This document shows, piece by piece, positions 1 through 9,551 of a stretch of DNA of 64,000 nucleotides. A model generated the notes under the pieces. It had not been told where the DNA came from, did no database searches, and saw only the letters and a program-made list of their open reading frames with translations. How positions within the stretch are numbered: the first letter of the stretch is position 1; each line of letters opens with the position of its first letter. Location of the stretch: assembly GCA_050261915.1 (NCBI GenBank), contig JBLNDT010000057.1, positions 1 through 64,000 on the forward strand, given 5' to 3'. The translations under genes were made by a program, and so were the position numbers. This DNA comes from UBA699 sp050261915. Its GTDB lineage: Bacteria > Bacillota > Clostridia > Clostridiales > Clostridiaceae.

Positions 1-112
<112 letters not shown>

Positions 113-241
113 AAAGTTTGAGTTGACTCAAAATACTTAAAGTAATTTGACGTTGAACATATTGTTCAATATAAATTTGCTGGTTGATATTTCATTCTCT
201 GTTTAATTTTCAAAGACCATTATTGTGAAGATGGTTTCTAA

Positions 242-270
242 ATATTATCATATTCAGATATCTCTGTCAA
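242..270 (-). promoter_or_regulatory. Putative sigma-A promoter of the rRNA operon
   Basis: On the minus strand there is a perfect -35 TTGACA (270 to 265), a 17-base spacer and a -10 TAATAT (247 to 242). Transcription would start near 235, giving a leader of about 120 bases before 16S. Position and quality fit an rRNA promoter. Further promoters in 300-450 are possible but none is convincing. Confidence 0.75.
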
Positions 271-455
271 CGTTTTTCGTCATACAGTGTCATCAGCCAC
301 CCCTCAACGACAAGTGTTATTCTATCACATATGTTTTTATTGAAATTTTGTACAACCCCTAACAAGTATGATTATTTTAATATTCCTTCACTATTCTATT
401 TTTTATTCAATTTTTCACATAATGACACACCAGGTAAAGTTTTTATAAAAACATA

Positions 456-493
456 ACAAAAAACTCATATTTTCAAATCAAAATATGAGTTTT
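456..493 (-). terminator. Rho-independent terminator after uppP
   Basis: A 14-base stem (460-473 with 480-493) with a short loop. On the minus strand it is followed by a T-run. It sits a few bases past the uppP stop codon and separates uppP from the rRNA promoter region. Confidence 0.85.
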
Positions 494-499
494 GAATGC

Positions 500-1333
500 T
501 TATACACTTATTATTTTAGTTAATCCAAGAATTAATATTATTATTCCTATAAATATTCTGTATATTGCAAATACCCTCATTGGCTTATGCTGCAAAAACT
601 TAATAAATTTCTCTACTACCAGAAGGGCAACTAAGAAAGAAACAACGAACCCAACTAATAATGCTATTATCTCCATTCCATTCATTGAGTAATTCGACTT
701 AACTAAAGTTAGTCCTGAGGCAGCCACCATGGTTGGAATAGCTAGAAAAAATGAAAATTCTGCAGCAGCTACATTGTTTAAGCCGCTTATCCAAGCGCCC
801 ATAATTGTTGATGCAGACCTGGACATTCCTGGCCACAAGGCTAAGCACTGAAAACAACCTATTTTAAATGCCTGAATGATATTAACATCATCCATGCTTT
901 TAATCTTATTGCCACGCCTGTATTTGTTTTCAAAATAAATCATTAAAAATCCACCAAATACTAGTGCCATTGCTACAGTTATAGGGTTAAAAAGTTTTTC
1001 CTCGATCTTTGATTTAAAAATCAATCCAAGAACAGCTGATGGAATGAAAGCAACAAGTATATTAAGCCACAGCTTAAACCCCCACTTTCCAGGTGCTAGA
1101 TTTTTAATTGAATTTGAAAATTTGTTCCAATAAAGCACTACGATTGCTAGTATTGCTCCTAGCTGTATTACCACTTCAAACATGTCCACATATGCTTTTG
1201 GGTATGTAGGTGCATTAAATTTTATAAGACTTCCTACTATAATCATATGCCCAGTGGATGATATTGGCAGAAATTCTGTAATACCTTCCACAATGCCTAT
1301 TACTATAGCTTTAATTATAAGAATAAATTCCAT
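500..1333 (-). CDS. uppP: Undecaprenyl-diphosphatase (BacA/UppP family)
   Basis: An integral membrane phosphatase that converts undecaprenyl diphosphate to the monophosphate, recycling the lipid carrier for peptidoglycan and other wall polymers; overexpression of the family gives bacitracin resistance. The 277-residue length is normal. Both family signatures are present: the glutamate-rich loop EGITEFLPISSTGH at residues 16-29 and PGMSRSAST at 168-176, which form the active site with conserved Glu, Ser and Arg. Several hydrophobic segments lie between and after them. The ATG is preceded by GAGGTG. The gene stands alone, with its own terminator. Confidence 0.95.
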   Translation of the reverse strand: MEFILIIKAIVIGIVEGITEFLPISSTGHMIIVGSLIKFNAPTYPKAYVDMFEVVIQLGAILAIVVLYWNKFSNSIKNLAPGKWGFKLWLNILVAFIPSAVLGLIFKSKIEEKLFNPITVAMALVFGGFLMIYFENKYRRGNKIKSMDDVNIIQAFKIGCFQCLALWPGMSRSASTIMGAWISGLNNVAAAEFSFFLAIPTMVAASGLTLVKSNYSMNGMEIIALLVGFVVSFLVALLVVEKFIKFLQHKPMRVFAIYRIFIGIIILILGLTKIISV

Positions 1334-1456
1334 TGTCTTTCACCTCATAAATTTCGTTATAATTGAAAATACATATTAATTATACTAGTTTATATTATTT
1401 ATACAACCTGTACTTTATTAATAATTTAATAACATTTATATTTATTTAAAAAGTTT

Positions 1457-1480
1457 TGGGCAGTCCCATTGGACTGCCCC
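1457..1480 (-). terminator. Hairpin after pckA, probable terminator
   Basis: GGGCAGTCC pairs with GGACTGCCC around a four-base loop (1458-1466 with 1471-1479), just beyond the pckA stop. The following T-tract on the minus strand is interrupted (AAAACTTTTT), so termination may be less than complete. Confidence 0.7.
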
Positions 1481-1493
1481 TTTATAACTCCTG

Positions 1494-3068
1494 TTATATC
1501 TTCACTATTGGACCTGCCTCAAGTATATCCTGAGGCACATCAATAAACTTTTTAAAATTCTCATGGAATTTTCTTGCCAGGTCTTGCGCCTTTTCATCAT
1601 AAGCATTTTTGTCTTCCCAAGTGTTTCTAGGGTCTAGTATTTCAGCAGGAACTCCAGGACATTTTTTTGGTATCATAACATTTAGCACAGGGTGATCATA
1701 GTATTCCTCATTCTTCAATTCCCCGTTAAGTATTGCATCTATTATATTTCTGGTATAGGTAAGTTTTATTCTATCACCCTTTTCATAGCCTCCATATAGC
1801 CATCCGGTGTTTACCATATATACCTCTGTATTATTTTTCTCTATTTTTTCACCAAGCAGTTTAGCATATATTGCTGGGTTCATTAACATAAATGGTTCTC
1901 CAAAGCAGGACGAGAATGTTGCTACAGGCTCCTCTATACCTCTTTCCGTACCAGCTACCTTACTGGTAAATCCAGACATAAAGTGATACATAGCCCCTTC
2001 CTTGCTTAACTTGCTTACGGCAGGCATTACCCCAAAAGCATCTGCAGTTAGGAATATCACTGTGCTTGGGTTATTGCCGATGCCGCTTTTTTGAATGCTT
2101 TCGATGTAATCTATAGGATAAGCTGCCCTTGTATTTTCAGTATATTTATCATCATAATAGTTGCATTTTCTATTTTCATCCAGAACCACGTTTTCAAGCA
2201 ATGTTCCAAATTTTATTGCATTATATATTTCTATTTCCTTGTCCTTGTTTAGCTTTATTGTTTTAGCATAACATCCACCTTCGAAATTAAATATCCCCGC
2301 ATCGCACCAGCCATGTTCGTCATCTCCTATCAGTTTCCTGTCTGGATCTGCAGAAAGTGTGGTTTTTCCTGTACCAGAAAGTCCGAAAAACACAGCTGTT
2401 TTTCCATCTGGCCCCACGTTGGCTGAACAGTGCATAGGCATAACCCCTTTACTTGGAAGTAAAAAATTCATTACAGTAAATACTGCCTTCTTCATTTCTC
2501 CAAGATAGGCTGTGCCTCCAATTAATATGGTTTTTTCATCAAAGTTAATTATAATAAAGGCTTCAGAATTAACCCCATCTTCCTTTCCTGCAGCCATAAC
2601 TCCAGGAACTGCTATAACTGTGAATTCCTCTTTAAAATCATCAAGTTCCCATTTTTCAGGCCTTATAAACATCTGGTTTGAAAAATGGGCTGAGCTTGCT
2701 TTTTCGCATACTACTTTTATTGGATGCCTGTATTCTTTTATGGCACCAACAAAACCATTAAAAACATACAGAGGTTTATCTTTAAGATACAACCTGGTTT
2801 TATTTAATAAGTTTATGTATACTTGTTCCTCTAGGGGTTGATTTTTGTCTCCCCAGTTAACCTTATTCTCAATGCTTTTTTGCCTTACTATAAATCTGTC
2901 CTTAGGTGATCTCCCAGTATATTTTCCAGTGTTTATTACTAAGGCTCCAGTTTCAGATAAAATACCTTCATTTCTTTTTATGGAGTGTTCTATAAGTTCT
3001 GCTACACTTAAATTTTCATATATAATATTGGTGTTATCAATATTTAAGCACTCTAGAATATTGTTCAT
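1494..3068 (-). CDS. pckA: Phosphoenolpyruvate carboxykinase (ATP)
   Basis: Interconverts oxaloacetate and PEP using ATP/ADP. In anaerobes it may work for gluconeogenesis or, in reverse, for anaplerotic CO2 fixation. The 524-residue length matches the ATP-dependent class, not the longer GTP class. The kinase P-loop GLSGTGKTT is at residues 229-237, followed by the metal-binding LIGDDEHGW, and PMHCSANVG lies just before it. A GAGGAGG ribosome binding site precedes the ATG. Monocistronic, with terminators on both sides. Confidence 0.96.
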   Translation of the reverse strand: MNNILECLNIDNTNIIYENLSVAELIEHSIKRNEGILSETGALVINTGKYTGRSPKDRFIVRQKSIENKVNWGDKNQPLEEQVYINLLNKTRLYLKDKPLYVFNGFVGAIKEYRHPIKVVCEKASSAHFSNQMFIRPEKWELDDFKEEFTVIAVPGVMAAGKEDGVNSEAFIIINFDEKTILIGGTAYLGEMKKAVFTVMNFLLPSKGVMPMHCSANVGPDGKTAVFFGLSGTGKTTLSADPDRKLIGDDEHGWCDAGIFNFEGGCYAKTIKLNKDKEIEIYNAIKFGTLLENVVLDENRKCNYYDDKYTENTRAAYPIDYIESIQKSGIGNNPSTVIFLTADAFGVMPAVSKLSKEGAMYHFMSGFTSKVAGTERGIEEPVATFSSCFGEPFMLMNPAIYAKLLGEKIEKNNTEVYMVNTGWLYGGYEKGDRIKLTYTRNIIDAILNGELKNEEYYDHPVLNVMIPKKCPGVPAEILDPRNTWEDKNAYDEKAQDLARKFHENFKKFIDVPQDILEAGPIVKI

Positions 3069-3161
3069 AAATATTCCTCCTCATCGTAATACTGTATCAC
3101 AAATATAGGTTTAAATATTATTATACATCACTTTTAATAAGTGTGATATACTAATTTATGT

Positions 3162-3207
3162 AAAAAAAAACCTATATACTAAAATAATTAGTATATAGGT
3201 TTTTTTA
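3162..3207. terminator. Bidirectional terminator-like hairpin
   Basis: A 13-base perfect stem (3168-3180 with 3190-3202) is flanked by a run of A on the left and T on the right, so it can work on either strand. Its clearest role is ending manA upstream-strand readthrough: it lies at the manA stop codon, between manA and pckA. Confidence 0.8.
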
Positions 3208-4119
3208 TTTTAAATCTACTCTGATGAGCTTTAGGCTTCCCATGATTTCATATTTTCCAATTGATGCAGGGATTAATATACTGTCTCCATAATTAATATT
3301 TTCAATACCACCTTCATATCGAATGAAGCCATGTCCAAAAACGCAGGTTAGCGTATGAAACCTTTCCTTTGAACAGGTAGTTACAAATACATCATTAATA
3401 TCTAAAATATTCAAAGACATGCTATCACTTTCATTATGAGAGATGTCCATGTTAGAGTTTTCAGCTGAAAAGTCTGATACTGCAAAAGCCTTCTCTATTT
3501 CAACTTTTCTTCCTCTCCCATAATCACATAGTCTATAAGTAAGGTTGCTATTATCCTGAATTTCTGCTAGAAGTATACCTTTCCCAATTCCATGTATAAG
3601 ACCGCTTTTCACATAAAAAAAATCACCTGGTTTAACTATAATCTTGTTTAAATATTTATCAAGTTCTTCATTATCTATATGTTCTTTTGAAATACATTTC
3701 TTAAACTCTTCCACAGAAGAGCTATTAACACCTAATACAACACAGGCCCCAGGTTCACAGTCCATTACATACCAAAATTCGCTTTTGCCTGGCTCCTTTT
3801 CATGAATACCTGCAAATTCATTTCCAGGATGAACTTGCAGGGATAGATCATCTTCGGCATTAATTATTTTTATAAGTAATGGGAATGGTTTGTCTTTAAA
3901 ATGGCTTCCAAGGATTTCATTGCAATAGACATTAGCTAGTTTTCCAAGATCAACGCCCCTATATCTTCCATTTGCTACAGTACTTACTGCATCATTTCTA
4001 AAGCAAAGATCCCAGCTTTCACCTATTAACCCCTTTGGAGTGTCACGTCTAAAGCTTTTAAATTTATTCCCTCCCCATATTTTTGTCTGATAAATACTTT
4101 TAAACTTTAAAGGATACAT
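3205..4119 (-). CDS. manA: Mannose-6-phosphate isomerase, class I (short bacterial type)
   Basis: Zinc-dependent interconversion of mannose-6-phosphate and fructose-6-phosphate, linking mannose use and GDP-mannose supply to glycolysis. The 304-residue length fits the short Firmicute form. Zinc ligands are visible: QVHP at 95-98, the Glu in PGKSEFWY (about 114) and His in SGLIHGIGKG (about 176). The N-terminal KIWGG motif is also typical. The ATG follows GGTGTGAG. No other sugar gene is adjacent, so the physiological source of its substrate is not shown here. Confidence 0.92.
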   Translation of the reverse strand: MYPLKFKSIYQTKIWGGNKFKSFRRDTPKGLIGESWDLCFRNDAVSTVANGRYRGVDLGKLANVYCNEILGSHFKDKPFPLLIKIINAEDDLSLQVHPGNEFAGIHEKEPGKSEFWYVMDCEPGACVVLGVNSSSVEEFKKCISKEHIDNEELDKYLNKIIVKPGDFFYVKSGLIHGIGKGILLAEIQDNSNLTYRLCDYGRGRKVEIEKAFAVSDFSAENSNMDISHNESDSMSLNILDINDVFVTTCSKERFHTLTCVFGHGFIRYEGGIENINYGDSILIPASIGKYEIMGSLKLIRVDLK

Positions 4120-4165
4120 ATACTCACACCAAATAATGATATCAGTATATTGTATTAAGAGTTTA

Positions 4166-5041
4166 TTATTTTGGGACCTGATTTTTTTGCCGTATCAGGA
4201 ACACAGAATATATAATCATTACTGATCCGGCAAGTTGTACCATCGATATTTTTTCGTTTAAAAAAATAAAGGCACTAAATATTGCAGTAGGTATTTCAAG
4301 ATTTCCTATCAACGAAACCTTGAGAGAACCTATATGTTTTATTGCGGCATATAAAAGTGTTAAGGGCAATATCTCGCAAAACACTGCTAAAATCACAATA
4401 TACATCAGGCTATTACTTGAAATACTTCTAGTAGTAATGATGTCTGGAAGTCTGTAAAAAATAAGAGCAATAAGAGAAAATAATGTTGAGTAAGCATTTA
4501 TGGCAAAAGACCCCACATTCATCAACCTTTTTTCTGAGTATATGTTCATAAATGAATAAAATACAGCACTTAAAAGACCAAATATAATACCTGTTAATGA
4601 ATATATAAAATTCCCGCCTATTATATCCAATGCAAGCAAACATCCTATAAATGCAATTATTATTGCGATAAATTTCCTTATATTTAAAATTTGTTTCTCA
4701 AAAATCCATGTATAGATCATAACCATTACAGGATAAGTATATAATAGCATTGTTACCATGGCCACTGGCAGATACTCAAATGCGATGTAATAGAAAATGG
4801 TCATAAATGTATTGCCTACTACCCCAAGCACTGCCAAATGAAATAAATCGCTTTTATTAACCTTCATCAATGATGGATTCTTAATTAATGCTCCTGCAAA
4901 CATCATAGTTACTGCAAACATATATTGAACTGTTAATAGACTTATTGAATCAAGCCCCGTTGAGTGTGCCATTTTTACAAAAAGCCCTGCAGTGCCAAAT
5001 AATATTGCAGAAGAGATAGAATATATATAACCTTTCTTCAT
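4166..5041 (-). CDS. EamA/DMT-family membrane transporter
   Basis: A ten-helix drug/metabolite-transporter-type permease with two EamA repeats of about 140 residues. The protein is almost wholly hydrophobic with short charged loops, and the N-terminus (MKKGYIYSISSAILFGTAGL) is typical. An in-frame start 93 bases further upstream exists, but GGAAGGAGATTTA sits directly before the ATG at 5041, so that start is chosen. The substrate cannot be inferred; family members export amino acids and other metabolites. A terminator separates it from the upstream TPR gene. Confidence 0.85.
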   Translation of the reverse strand: MKKGYIYSISSAILFGTAGLFVKMAHSTGLDSISLLTVQYMFAVTMMFAGALIKNPSLMKVNKSDLFHLAVLGVVGNTFMTIFYYIAFEYLPVAMVTMLLYTYPVMVMIYTWIFEKQILNIRKFIAIIIAFIGCLLALDIIGGNFIYSLTGIIFGLLSAVFYSFMNIYSEKRLMNVGSFAINAYSTLFSLIALIFYRLPDIITTRSISSNSLMYIVILAVFCEILPLTLLYAAIKHIGSLKVSLIGNLEIPTAIFSAFIFLNEKISMVQLAGSVMIIYSVFLIRQKNQVPK

Positions 5042-5054
5042 TAAATCTCCTTCC

Positions 5055-5088
5055 AAAAACAAATCGCTAATTATAAAATTAGCGATTA
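5055..5088 (-). terminator. Terminator after the TPR gene
   Basis: AATCGCTAAT pairs with ATTAGCGATT (5062-5071 with 5078-5087), followed on the minus strand by TTTGTTTTTGG. It lies between the TPR gene stop and the ribosome binding site of the EamA gene, so the latter either has its own promoter or relies on readthrough. Confidence 0.8.
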
Positions 5089-5093
5089 CTGTA

Positions 5094-6827
5094 TCAATAA
5101 AACAAAACCAATTCTGGTACCTTAAGTTTATCATTTACCTTTGAGTTTTTCAAATCATCACTTAACTTCTTTATCTTTTTGTAATTAGCATTGATCGTTT
5201 CCTTTGTATATGCATCAGTGTTTTTATCAATCCCTTGAACAGCTTTTGTTAAGTTAAACAGACCTCGTTCTACATCGTAATTTTCTGTAACATAATAACA
5301 ACCGGCATTATTTAAGGTTAAGATATCATTTTGATCTGCATTATACGCGTATCTTATTTCCTGCAGTGCTTCCTGCTTTTTTCCTGATAGATAGTATACG
5401 GTACCTAAAGTTCTGTGATATTTAGGATTTGAATCATCAATTCCTATGCTGCTTTTTAATAGTTCTATACCTTCAGTATCCTTCTTCATAGTAAGGTATA
5501 TTATAGCCATATTATATTTGAGTTCTGCATCATCAGATTTTACCACCGCTGCCAATTTATAATACTGAAGTGCTTTTTCTTTATTGTTTAAACCCATATA
5601 ATAATTTGCTGTGTTAAGCATTATGTTGTAATTATATGGTTCTTTTTGCAATGCAGTACGGAAATATGGCTCAGATAAATAATCCTGGCCTCTTGCTTTT
5701 AGTATTTCAGGCATTAGAAACCCATAATTATCTGTATAATCAGGGTTTGCCGCCTTGGACTTTCTGCAGTAATCCAATGCTTTGTCATAATCTTTTATAT
5801 TGTTAAGGTAGAACCATCCTGCTGTATGTAATATTCTGTAATCATTTTTGTTTTCTGAAATTATTTTTTTAATAATTTCATCAGCCTTGGCTTCATCATT
5901 ATTATACTGATAAACAACAGCTTGAATCAATTTTATCTCAATTTTGCCCATATTGTCAGCATCTAGAGTATCCAATATTTTCTTTGCATCAGTTGCTGTA
6001 CTTTTATCAAGTGAATAGATTTTTGCCATCCACATCTTATATGAAGGATCACTTGGATTTGCCTGAGATAGCTTTGATACTTCCTCAAGAAGTTCATCCT
6101 TATTATAAACAGATACTTGAGATAAAACATCATAAATTTTATACTCATCCTTGTCCATATCATAGGCTTTTCTAAGTTCATCAAGGCCTTGATCCATTTT
6201 ACCTGAAATCATAAGCATTCTGGCATATTCTGCTGTATCGTATGCAGTTTTAAGGTTGGTTCCAAAACTATTTACCATATTGGCAGCTTTTTTTGTTTCC
6301 CCCTTTGCCATATATACTGCATACATGGTCTTAATCAGCTGCCTGTCTCCTTTGTATAAATCTAAAGCTTTTTCGCCATCATTTGCAGCAAGATCATAAT
6401 CACCATTTATCAATTCGTCAAAGATTATATAGTTATATGATTCACTGTTTAAGTTCTTCATTTCCTTAGCTTTTTCCACATATTCCTTTGACTTTTCTTT
6501 GTCTCCTTTTATTGAATATATATCTGCAATTTTTGCTGCTACTTGTGGATCTCTAGTACTTGTAAAAATTTTATTATAATATTTTATTGCCGAATCATAC
6601 TTTGACATATAGTAATTTTCTTCTCCGGCATTTTTTAAGCTGTTAATTCTCAATGAACTTCCATTGAAAAGCACCAATGAAATAAAAAATAAAAAAACTA
6701 CTGAAAGTGTAACTGTTGAAAGATGTTCATAATTATATATTTTGTCGAATATTACATTTTTACTAATTTTGTTTTTAAAGTTAACCATTTTTGTCTTTAT
6801 CATTTCTAGTTTTTTTGGCATAATCAT
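5094..6827 (-). CDS. Membrane-anchored tetratricopeptide-repeat protein
   Basis: A 577-residue protein with a basic cytoplasmic N-terminus (about 1-35), one transmembrane segment at about 38-58 (TVTLSVVFLFFISLVLF) and a long chain of TPR units to residue about 540. Motifs such as AIKYYNKIF, ALQYYKLAAVV and KKQEALQEIRYAY fit TPR helices. TPR arrays bind other proteins, so a scaffold or assembly role at the membrane is likely. There is no catalytic domain. It is divergent from the CapA-like gene, and the two may share a promoter region (6828-6997). No specific function is recognised. Confidence 0.8.
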   Translation of the reverse strand: MIMPKKLEMIKTKMVNFKNKISKNVIFDKIYNYEHLSTVTLSVVFLFFISLVLFNGSSLRINSLKNAGEENYYMSKYDSAIKYYNKIFTSTRDPQVAAKIADIYSIKGDKEKSKEYVEKAKEMKNLNSESYNYIIFDELINGDYDLAANDGEKALDLYKGDRQLIKTMYAVYMAKGETKKAANMVNSFGTNLKTAYDTAEYARMLMISGKMDQGLDELRKAYDMDKDEYKIYDVLSQVSVYNKDELLEEVSKLSQANPSDPSYKMWMAKIYSLDKSTATDAKKILDTLDADNMGKIEIKLIQAVVYQYNNDEAKADEIIKKIISENKNDYRILHTAGWFYLNNIKDYDKALDYCRKSKAANPDYTDNYGFLMPEILKARGQDYLSEPYFRTALQKEPYNYNIMLNTANYYMGLNNKEKALQYYKLAAVVKSDDAELKYNMAIIYLTMKKDTEGIELLKSSIGIDDSNPKYHRTLGTVYYLSGKKQEALQEIRYAYNADQNDILTLNNAGCYYVTENYDVERGLFNLTKAVQGIDKNTDAYTKETINANYKKIKKLSDDLKNSKVNDKLKVPELVLFY

Positions 6828-6997
6828 TTAAAACCCTCTCATAATTTCATTATTATAAAGTTTTTCAACATAATAATTTTAACAAACATTAAATATAAAA
6901 GCAATTTTTAAAATATTTTCATTGATAATGACAGTTTACATATAATATTTTATAATGAGGTTGTATATATCTTTTCTATACCTAAGGGGGATTTCAA

Positions 6998-8125
6998 TTG
7001 AAAAAGCGCATGGATAAACACATTAAAAATGATAAATATAAAATAATCGCACTAATTATAACATCAATAATTGTTTTAATAGGTTCCGGCATGCTTTATT
7101 TCAGGGAAAATGCAAAAATAAAGGCACAAGAAGCAATCAATGCTGAAAATAAAAAAACACCAGTAGTACCAGAAGTTAAAAAATCTCAGGTGACAATGAG
7201 TTTTGCTGGTGACTGCACTATTGGTTATGATAATAATTTTGGATATGCAAATTCTTTCCCTGCAGTTTTTAAGAAAAATAATTCAGACTACAGTTATTTT
7301 TTTAAAAATGTTAAAGGTGTATTTGCAAGTGACGATTTAACCATTGTTAATCTTGAAGGTACTTTTACAAATGCATCTGTGAAGGCTGTTAAAACATACA
7401 ACTTCAAATCTTCACCTGATTTTGTAAAGGTCCTAACCACCGGAAGTATAGAAGCAGTGAACATTTCAAACAACCACATATATGATTATCTTAATCAAGG
7501 CTTTGATGATACCAAAAAGACCTTATCTGGAGCTGGAGTAAATTATTTTGGAGAAGGAAATAAATACATTGCTGAAATCAAAGGTGTAAAATTTGGTTTT
7601 TTAGGATATGCTGCCTTTGAAGAAAACAGCACTTTCCTTAAACAGTTGAAAAATGATATATCTGAACTTAAAGCACAAGGGTGCATTGTAATAATCAACT
7701 TCCACTTTGGAATTGAAGGAAGTTATACCCCAAACCAAACTCAGAAAAATATTGCTCACTATGCAGTAGATAACGGGGCAGATATTATTATAGGACATCA
7801 TCCCCATGTAATTGAGGGTATTGAAAAGTATAAAAATAAAATAATATGTTACAGTTTGGGTAATTTCTGTTTTGGCGGCAATACAAACCCTGGTGACAAG
7901 GATACATTTATATTACAGGCAATTTTCAATGCAGAAGACGGAAAGGTTAAGTCCTATGGGATAAGGGTAATACCATGCTCTCTATCCTCGGTATCTTATA
8001 CAAATGACTACTGCCCAACACCAAAGACTGGAGACAGCAAGGATGCATTTCTTACTAAGCTTAATAGTCTTTCAAAGGAAGCAGGTTTCAATATATCTGA
8101 CCAATTTTATAATATAAGTGAATAA
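6998..8125 (+). CDS. CapA-family (PgsA-like) metallophosphatase-fold protein
   Basis: A 375-residue protein with one N-terminal membrane segment (about 16-35), a short linker and a CapA domain from about residue 64 (VTMSFAGDCTIGYD). Typical motifs follow: NLEGTFT, SNNHIYDY and IIGHHPHVIEGIE. CapA/PgsA proteins take part in poly-gamma-glutamate capsule synthesis, but many clostridial homologues occur without the other capsule genes, as here. The start is TTG at 6998, seven bases after AAGGGGG; an in-frame ATG follows four codons later. It is probably anchored with the domain outside the cell. Confidence 0.88.
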   Translation: MKKRMDKHIKNDKYKIIALIITSIIVLIGSGMLYFRENAKIKAQEAINAENKKTPVVPEVKKSQVTMSFAGDCTIGYDNNFGYANSFPAVFKKNNSDYSYFFKNVKGVFASDDLTIVNLEGTFTNASVKAVKTYNFKSSPDFVKVLTTGSIEAVNISNNHIYDYLNQGFDDTKKTLSGAGVNYFGEGNKYIAEIKGVKFGFLGYAAFEENSTFLKQLKNDISELKAQGCIVIINFHFGIEGSYTPNQTQKNIAHYAVDNGADIIIGHHPHVIEGIEKYKNKIICYSLGNFCFGGNTNPGDKDTFILQAIFNAEDGKVKSYGIRVIPCSLSSVSYTNDYCPTPKTGDSKDAFLTKLNSLSKEAGFNISDQFYNISE

Positions 8126-8185
8126 GGTAAAAAAAACTTGTAATAAATTATAATAGTTGTATTATAGATATGTGAATCTCTTTAA

Positions 8186-8203
8186 AAGGCGGTGTGAAAA
8201 ATT
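8186..8203 (+). promoter_or_regulatory. Ribosome binding site that points to an ATT start for murT
   Basis: AAGGCGGTG at 8186-8194 is followed after six bases by ATT at 8201, in frame with murT and immediately after an in-frame TGA at 8195. No ATG, GTG or TTG is available in this frame before GTG 8297, which lies beyond the conserved N-terminal motif. Confidence 0.65.
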
Positions 8204-9550
8204 AATATAAATACACTTTTAAGTATAATAATCTCTAAAAGTATTTTAAAAATTTCAAAGGTACTTTTTAAAGGCGGAACCAATTTCCCTGGTAGAGTGG
8301 CTCTAAAACTAGACCCCAATGTATTGAAAACCGCAGCAGCTGGATACAGAATAATTCTCATAACTGGAACTAATGGTAAAACTACTACTACCAGCATGAT
8401 ATACAATATGCTTAAGGACAGCGGAAAGAAAGTTATTTCAAACAATACAGGTGCTAATATGCTTCCAGGTATAACTGCATGTTTTATTGAACATTACTCA
8501 TTTTCAAAAAGTAATGAGGACAAATATGCTGTTATAGAAGTTGATGAAGCAAACCTTAAACTTATAACAAAGTTTATTACCCCGGAAATAATAACTGTAA
8601 CAAATCTTTTTAGAGATCAACTGGACAGGTATGGGGAAGTTTATACTACTTTGAAAAAAATAATGGAAGGCATTCAAATATCACAATCTTCTAAGCTTGT
8701 ACTTAATGGTGATGAATCACTCCTCGGGGACCTTGGCCTTAATAATCCATGTGTTTATTATGGATTTGAAACCTCTCCAGAAATGGAGAAAAAAATAGAT
8801 ATAAATGCTGATGCTAAGTTCTGTAAAAAATGTAAGAGTCCATATAAATATCATTATCTAACATATAACCATCTTGGTAATTTTTACTGTGAATCCTGCG
8901 GTTATAAAAGACCATCTCTTAATTACTACATAAATGAAATATTGGAACAGACTCCAGAAGGTTCACTGGTTGAAATTAATAATAACCAATACTACATAAA
9001 CATTCCCGGTACATATAACATATACAATGCCTTGTGTGCATTTTCAATTGGAAAGGAACTAGGAATTGAAAATGAGGTAATATTCAATTCTTTAAAAAGC
9101 CAGAAAAGCAGCTTTGGAAGGCAGGAAACAATAGATATTAACGGAAAACAGGTTAAAATTATTCTCGTTAAAAACCCTGCAGGTTATGACCAGGCAATTA
9201 ATACAGTTAGCCTCGATAAAAGGCAGGTATCACTTGCAGTGCTTCTTAATGATAATTATGCCGACGGAAGAGATGTATCATGGATTTGGGATGTTAAGTT
9301 TGAAAAACTCACTCAGCTTGATCTCGGTAGTATAGTAATCTCTGGTCTCAGGCTTTATGATATGGCAATAAGGCTAAAGATTGCAGGTCTTCCAGAAGAT
9401 AAGTTTTTTATAACCGAGAGTTATGAGGAGCTTTTAAATGCTCTTAATAATACAGAAAGCAATATAATATACATATTGGCTACCTATACTGCCATGATTA
9501 ATCTAAGAAAATTTCTTAAATCAAAAGGTCATATAAAGGAGTTGTGGTAA
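8201..9550 (+). CDS. murT: Lipid II isoglutaminyl synthase, Mur-ligase subunit MurT
   Basis: With GatD it amidates the alpha-carboxyl of D-Glu in lipid II to D-isoglutamine; MurT activates the substrate with ATP. Counting from ATT 8201 the protein has 449 residues. It has the conserved FKGGTNFPGRVALKLDP segment near residues 22-38, the P-loop GTNGKTTTT at about 56-64, a four-Cys zinc ribbon (about 208, 211, 230, 233) and a C-terminal DUF1727 domain. A conventional GTG start at 8297 would delete the conserved N-terminal segment. The gene is one base from gatD. Confidence 0.93.
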   Translation: MNINTLLSIIISKSILKISKVLFKGGTNFPGRVALKLDPNVLKTAAAGYRIILITGTNGKTTTTSMIYNMLKDSGKKVISNNTGANMLPGITACFIEHYSFSKSNEDKYAVIEVDEANLKLITKFITPEIITVTNLFRDQLDRYGEVYTTLKKIMEGIQISQSSKLVLNGDESLLGDLGLNNPCVYYGFETSPEMEKKIDINADAKFCKKCKSPYKYHYLTYNHLGNFYCESCGYKRPSLNYYINEILEQTPEGSLVEINNNQYYINIPGTYNIYNALCAFSIGKELGIENEVIFNSLKSQKSSFGRQETIDINGKQVKIILVKNPAGYDQAINTVSLDKRQVSLAVLLNDNYADGRDVSWIWDVKFEKLTQLDLGSIVISGLRLYDMAIRLKIAGLPEDKFFITESYEELLNALNNTESNIIYILATYTAMINLRKFLKSKGHIKELW

Positions 9551-9551
9551 T

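Noticed and set aside
583..600. TGGCTTATGCTGC inside uppP as a sigma-54 promoter
   Set aside because: The GG and GC elements are not at the required spacing and it lies within a coding region.
2512..3108. Plus-strand open frames opposite pckA
   Set aside because: They lie wholly antisense to a strong, conserved gene, have no ribosome binding site and show no recognisable protein sequence.
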